Part shown: piece by piece, positions 61,893 through 64,000 of the stretch
Numbering within the stretch: position 1 is the stretch's first letter
Layout: every line of letters begins with the position of its first letter
Source of the DNA: SZAS-79 sp965279075
GTDB lineage: Bacteria > Pseudomonadota > Gammaproteobacteria > Burkholderiales > SG8-39
Assembly: GCA_965279075.1 (NCBI GenBank)
Contig: CBDIHI010000008.1
Location: forward strand, 186,001-250,000
Length of the DNA: 64,000 nt
Direction of reading: 5' to 3'
Notes under the pieces: model-generated
Told to the model about the DNA's origin: nothing
What the model saw: only the letters and a program-made list of their open reading frames with translations
Database searches by the model: none
Made by a program: the position numbers and the translations under genes

Positions 61893-63188
61893 ATGACCTC
61901 CCCGAAACCCCGCCGCGCGCTCGGCGCCGACGTCCGCATGCGGGAAGTCTGGGCGTGGAGCATGTACGACTTCGCAAACTCGGGGTACACCACGGTCGTG
62001 ATCACGGCGGTGTTCAGCGCCTACTTCACCTCGGTCGTGGCGGGCAAGGCCGTGTGGGGTACGTTCGCATGGACCGCGGCCCTGTCGGTGTCCTATGCCC
62101 TCATCATGGTCACGGCCCCGCTCGTGGGCGCGTGGGCCGACGCGCATGCGGCCAAGAAGAGGCTGCTGGCCCTCAGTACCGCCGGTTGCGTGGCCTGCAC
62201 CGCCCTGCTTTGGTTCGCAGGGCCGGGTACGTTCGCGCTCACGGTCGTGCTGGTCGTGCTGTCGAATTATTTCTTCGGCAGCGGCGAAAACCTCATCGCC
62301 GCGTTCCTGCCGGAACTGGCCGACTCCGAAGCCATGGGCCGGGTGTCAGGCTGGGGCTGGGCCGTGGGCTACCTCGGCGGCCTGCTGTCGCTCGGCCTGT
62401 GCCTCGCCTACATCACCTGGGCGCAGGGCCGCGGCATGCACGCCACGGAGTTCGTACCGGACACCATGCTGATCACGGCCGGCCTCTTCGCGCTGGTCAG
62501 CCTGCCGACGTTCCTGTTCCTGCGCGAGCGGGCTCAGCCCCGGCCAGGGCGCCGCGGCGCGACGGCCGAGGCCTGGTCGCGCGTGCTGCAAACGCTGCGC
62601 GATGCGGGACGCTACCGCGACTTGCGCCGGTTCCTGCTATGCGTGGTCTTCTACCAGGCAGGGATCCAGGCGGTGATCGCGCTGGCCGCGATCTATGCGC
62701 AGGAGGCGATGAAGTTCACGACGCAGCAGACCATCGTGCTGATCCTCGTGGTCAACGTCACTGCGGCGATAGGCGCGTTCGGCTTCGGCTACGTGCAGGA
62801 CGCCATCGGGCACGTGCGGTCCGTCTCGCTGACGCTGCTCGGCTGGATCGCGATGGTCACGATCGCCGGGCTCGCCCAGGGCCCGGCCGCGTTCTGGTTG
62901 GCGGCGAACATCGCTGGAGTGTGCATGGGCGCGTCGCAGGCGGCTGGACGCGCGATGGTCGGCGTGCTCGCACCGCCGGCGCGCCTCGGGGAGTTCTTCG
63001 GGCTCTGGGGCCTGGCCGTCAAGCTCGCGTCGATCTTCGGGCCGCTCTCGTACGGACTGATGACATGGATATTCGCCGGCGATCACCGCGCGGCAATCAT
63101 GTTCTTGGGCGCGTACTTCGTTGTCGGCCTCGTCCTGCTGCGCGGCGTCGACATGCGGCGCGGGCGGGCCGCTGCGCTGCAGGCCTGA
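61893..63188 (+). CDS. MFS transporter, UMF1/Atg22-like
   Basis: A 431-residue membrane protein with about 12 helices. The opening REVWAWSMYDFANSGYTTVV is characteristic of the UMF1 group, and a motif like GAWADAHAAKKRLLAL follows helix 2. Members move small solutes or amino acids in vacuoles of yeast; their bacterial role is not well known. ATG 61893 starts just before the conserved segment. A six-codon mini reading frame overlaps the start, which may be chance. It is divergent from the GspE gene. Confidence 0.82.
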   Translation: MTSPKPRRALGADVRMREVWAWSMYDFANSGYTTVVITAVFSAYFTSVVAGKAVWGTFAWTAALSVSYALIMVTAPLVGAWADAHAAKKRLLALSTAGCVACTALLWFAGPGTFALTVVLVVLSNYFFGSGENLIAAFLPELADSEAMGRVSGWGWAVGYLGGLLSLGLCLAYITWAQGRGMHATEFVPDTMLITAGLFALVSLPTFLFLRERAQPRPGRRGATAEAWSRVLQTLRDAGRYRDLRRFLLCVVFYQAGIQAVIALAAIYAQEAMKFTTQQTIVLILVVNVTAAIGAFGFGYVQDAIGHVRSVSLTLLGWIAMVTIAGLAQGPAAFWLAANIAGVCMGASQAAGRAMVGVLAPPARLGEFFGLWGLAVKLASIFGPLSYGLMTWIFAGDHRAAIMFLGAYFVVGLVLLRGVDMRRGRAAALQA

Positions 63189-63246
63189 GGTATGATTCCG
63201 CTTCGCCTTTCCAACCCGCCTTTCTAGCCAAACCACGGAGAAACCC

Positions 63247-63750
63247 ATGACCATCAAAGTCGGCGACCGCCTGCCCGACGGCAAGCTTTCCGAATCCATC
63301 GAGTTCGACGCGGCCTGCCCGTTGCCCCCGAAGGACGTCGGCGTGGCCGAAGCCACCAAGGGCAAGAAGGTCGTGATCTTCGCGCTGCCCGGCGCGTTCA
63401 CCCCTACCTGCTCGGCCAAGCACGTGCCGGGCTACGTTTCCGGCATCGACAAGCTGAAGACGAAGGGCGTAGACGAGGTCTGGTGCGTGGCCACCAACGA
63501 CGGCTTCGTGATGGCGGCCTGGGGCCGCGACCAGAAGGCGATCGGCAAGGTGCGCATGCTGGGTGACGGGTCGGCCACCTGGACCAAGGCGCTCGGGCTC
63601 GAGCTCGACCTGACGGCGCGTGGCATGGGCATCCGTTCGCAGCGCTACTCGATGCTGGTCGACGACGGCGTGGTGAAGAGCCTCAACGTCGAAGGCCCCG
63701 GCAAGTTCGAGGTAAGCGACGCCGACACGATGCTGAAGCAACTGGGCTAG
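63247..63750 (+). CDS. Peroxiredoxin, Prx5/AhpE type
   Basis: A 167-residue thiol peroxidase. The peroxidatic cysteine is C55 in ALPGAFTPTCSAKHVPGY (the PxxxTxxC motif), with the arginine of the catalytic set later in the chain (TARGMGIRSQRYSML). It lacks a second conserved cysteine near the C-terminus, consistent with a one-cysteine or Prx5-like mechanism using glutathione or a glutaredoxin. A purine-rich site (CGGAGAAA) precedes the ATG. A strong terminator follows. Confidence 0.93.
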   Translation: MTIKVGDRLPDGKLSESIEFDAACPLPPKDVGVAEATKGKKVVIFALPGAFTPTCSAKHVPGYVSGIDKLKTKGVDEVWCVATNDGFVMAAWGRDQKAIGKVRMLGDGSATWTKALGLELDLTARGMGIRSQRYSMLVDDGVVKSLNVEGPGKFEVSDADTMLKQLG

Positions 63751-63773
63751 GTCCGGTCAGGCAGCGGCACAGA

Positions 63774-63797
63774 GGGGGCGCATATGCGCCCCCTTTT
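63774..63797 (+). terminator. Rho-independent terminator after the peroxiredoxin gene
   Basis: A 10-bp perfect stem (GGGGGCGCAT with its complement and no extra loop bases) is followed by TTTT and a T-rich stretch. It lies 24 bp after the stop codon of the peroxiredoxin gene. Confidence 0.9.
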
Positions 63798-63887
63798 CGT
63801 TGTTACAAGCGGATACAAAACCTTATAGCTGCCAAGGTTTCGGGCCTTTAGTCTTCGACCTGCAATCCCCCACCTACGGAGACCCGA

Positions 63888-64000
63888 ATGAACGCAAAAC
63901 TGATCCTCGCCGGCCTGATCCTCTCGGCCAGCACAGCACTGTTCGCGCAGGCCCCGGCCGCACCGGCCCCGGCGGACGCCCCCAAGGGCGGCCCCCATGG
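63888..64000 (+). CDS. Small secreted protein, N-terminal part (partial)
   Basis: The ATG at 63888 follows a GGAGA ribosome site and opens a signal peptide (MNAKLILAGLILSASTALFA). After it the chain is alanine/proline-rich (QAPAAPAPADAPKGGP). The gene runs off the right edge after 37 codons. No domain can be recognised in this part. It starts about 90 bp after the peroxiredoxin terminator, so it is probably transcribed on its own. Confidence 0.65.
   Translation, partial: MNAKLILAGLILSASTALFAQAPAAPAPADAPKGGPH

Noticed and set aside
61875..61895. Six-codon mini frame overlapping the start of the MFS gene at 61893
   Set aside because: Such short frames are common by chance; there is no ribosome site and no attenuation hairpin.

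Overview
The window is a 64 kb piece of a high-GC chromosome. It most likely comes from a betaproteobacterium related to Burkholderiales. The evidence is the Bug-type (TctC) periplasmic receptors, a cbb3 oxidase locus with FNR/Anr boxes, a 16S-tRNAIle-tRNAAla-23S-5S operon with an initiator tRNA just upstream, the dnaX-ybaB-recR order, a DUF1841 gene, and a DUF4212/symporter pair beside an SLC5-type sensor kinase. I see no phage, insertion sequence, integrase or CRISPR array. Almost everything reads as core or metabolic chromosome.

Layout. 1-3.5 kb: start of the cbb3 oxidase locus (ccoI, ccoS, ccoN on the minus strand), with FNR-type boxes in front of ccoI and ccoN. 3.6-5.8 kb: an iron-sulfur CCG-domain protein and an enoyl-CoA hydratase. 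5.8-11.5 kb: rRNA operon on the minus strand with processing stems, boxA sites, a promoter and tRNA-fMet. 11.5-15.3 kb: Bug receptor plus a NitT/TauT-type ABC transporter. 15.3-18.2 kb: recR, ybaB, dnaX, 4.5S RNA and tRNA-Ser. 18.2-19.7 kb: Yip1-like, small membrane and TPR proteins.

19.8-30.5 kb looks like an acetate/monocarboxylate unit: symporter with its DUF4212 subunit, OmpR-type regulator, SLC5-STAC histidine kinase, DUF3311-like protein, DnaQ-type exonuclease, cNMP/CBS/DUF294 protein and acetyl-CoA synthetase. 30.7-41.4 kb: UPF0114 protein, class I fumarase, MFS transporter, HMG-CoA lyase with a family III CoA-transferase, a VOC protein, an AMP-ligase operon with two unusual membrane proteins, a Nudix hydrolase and an ammonium channel. 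41.5-48.2 kb: accessory catabolic genes (UbiD/UbiX, two ornithine-cyclodeaminase-like paralogues, Bug receptor, PhnD-like protein, Tat-exported Rieske protein). 48.2-52.2 kb: aat, bpt, pyrD, RnfB-type ferredoxin, nth, DUF1841. 52.2-64 kb: two c-type cytochromes, a MoxR/VWA pair, a cytidylate-kinase-like/BON fusion, two c-di-GMP proteins (one split by a frameshift), a GspE/PilB ATPase, an MFS protein, a peroxiredoxin, and the start of a small secreted protein.

The genes suggest an aerobic or microaerobic heterotroph that scavenges acetate and organic acids and takes up small carboxylates through binding proteins. It appears to switch respiratory genes with an FNR-type regulator. The items most worth follow-up are the Bug/PhnD-like/Tat-Rieske cassette, the SLC5-kinase/acs locus with its enclosed exonuclease and DUF294 genes, the kinase-BON fusion, the internally duplicated membrane protein, a perfect 22-bp palindrome before pyrD, and the frameshift in the PAS-GGDEF-EAL gene.
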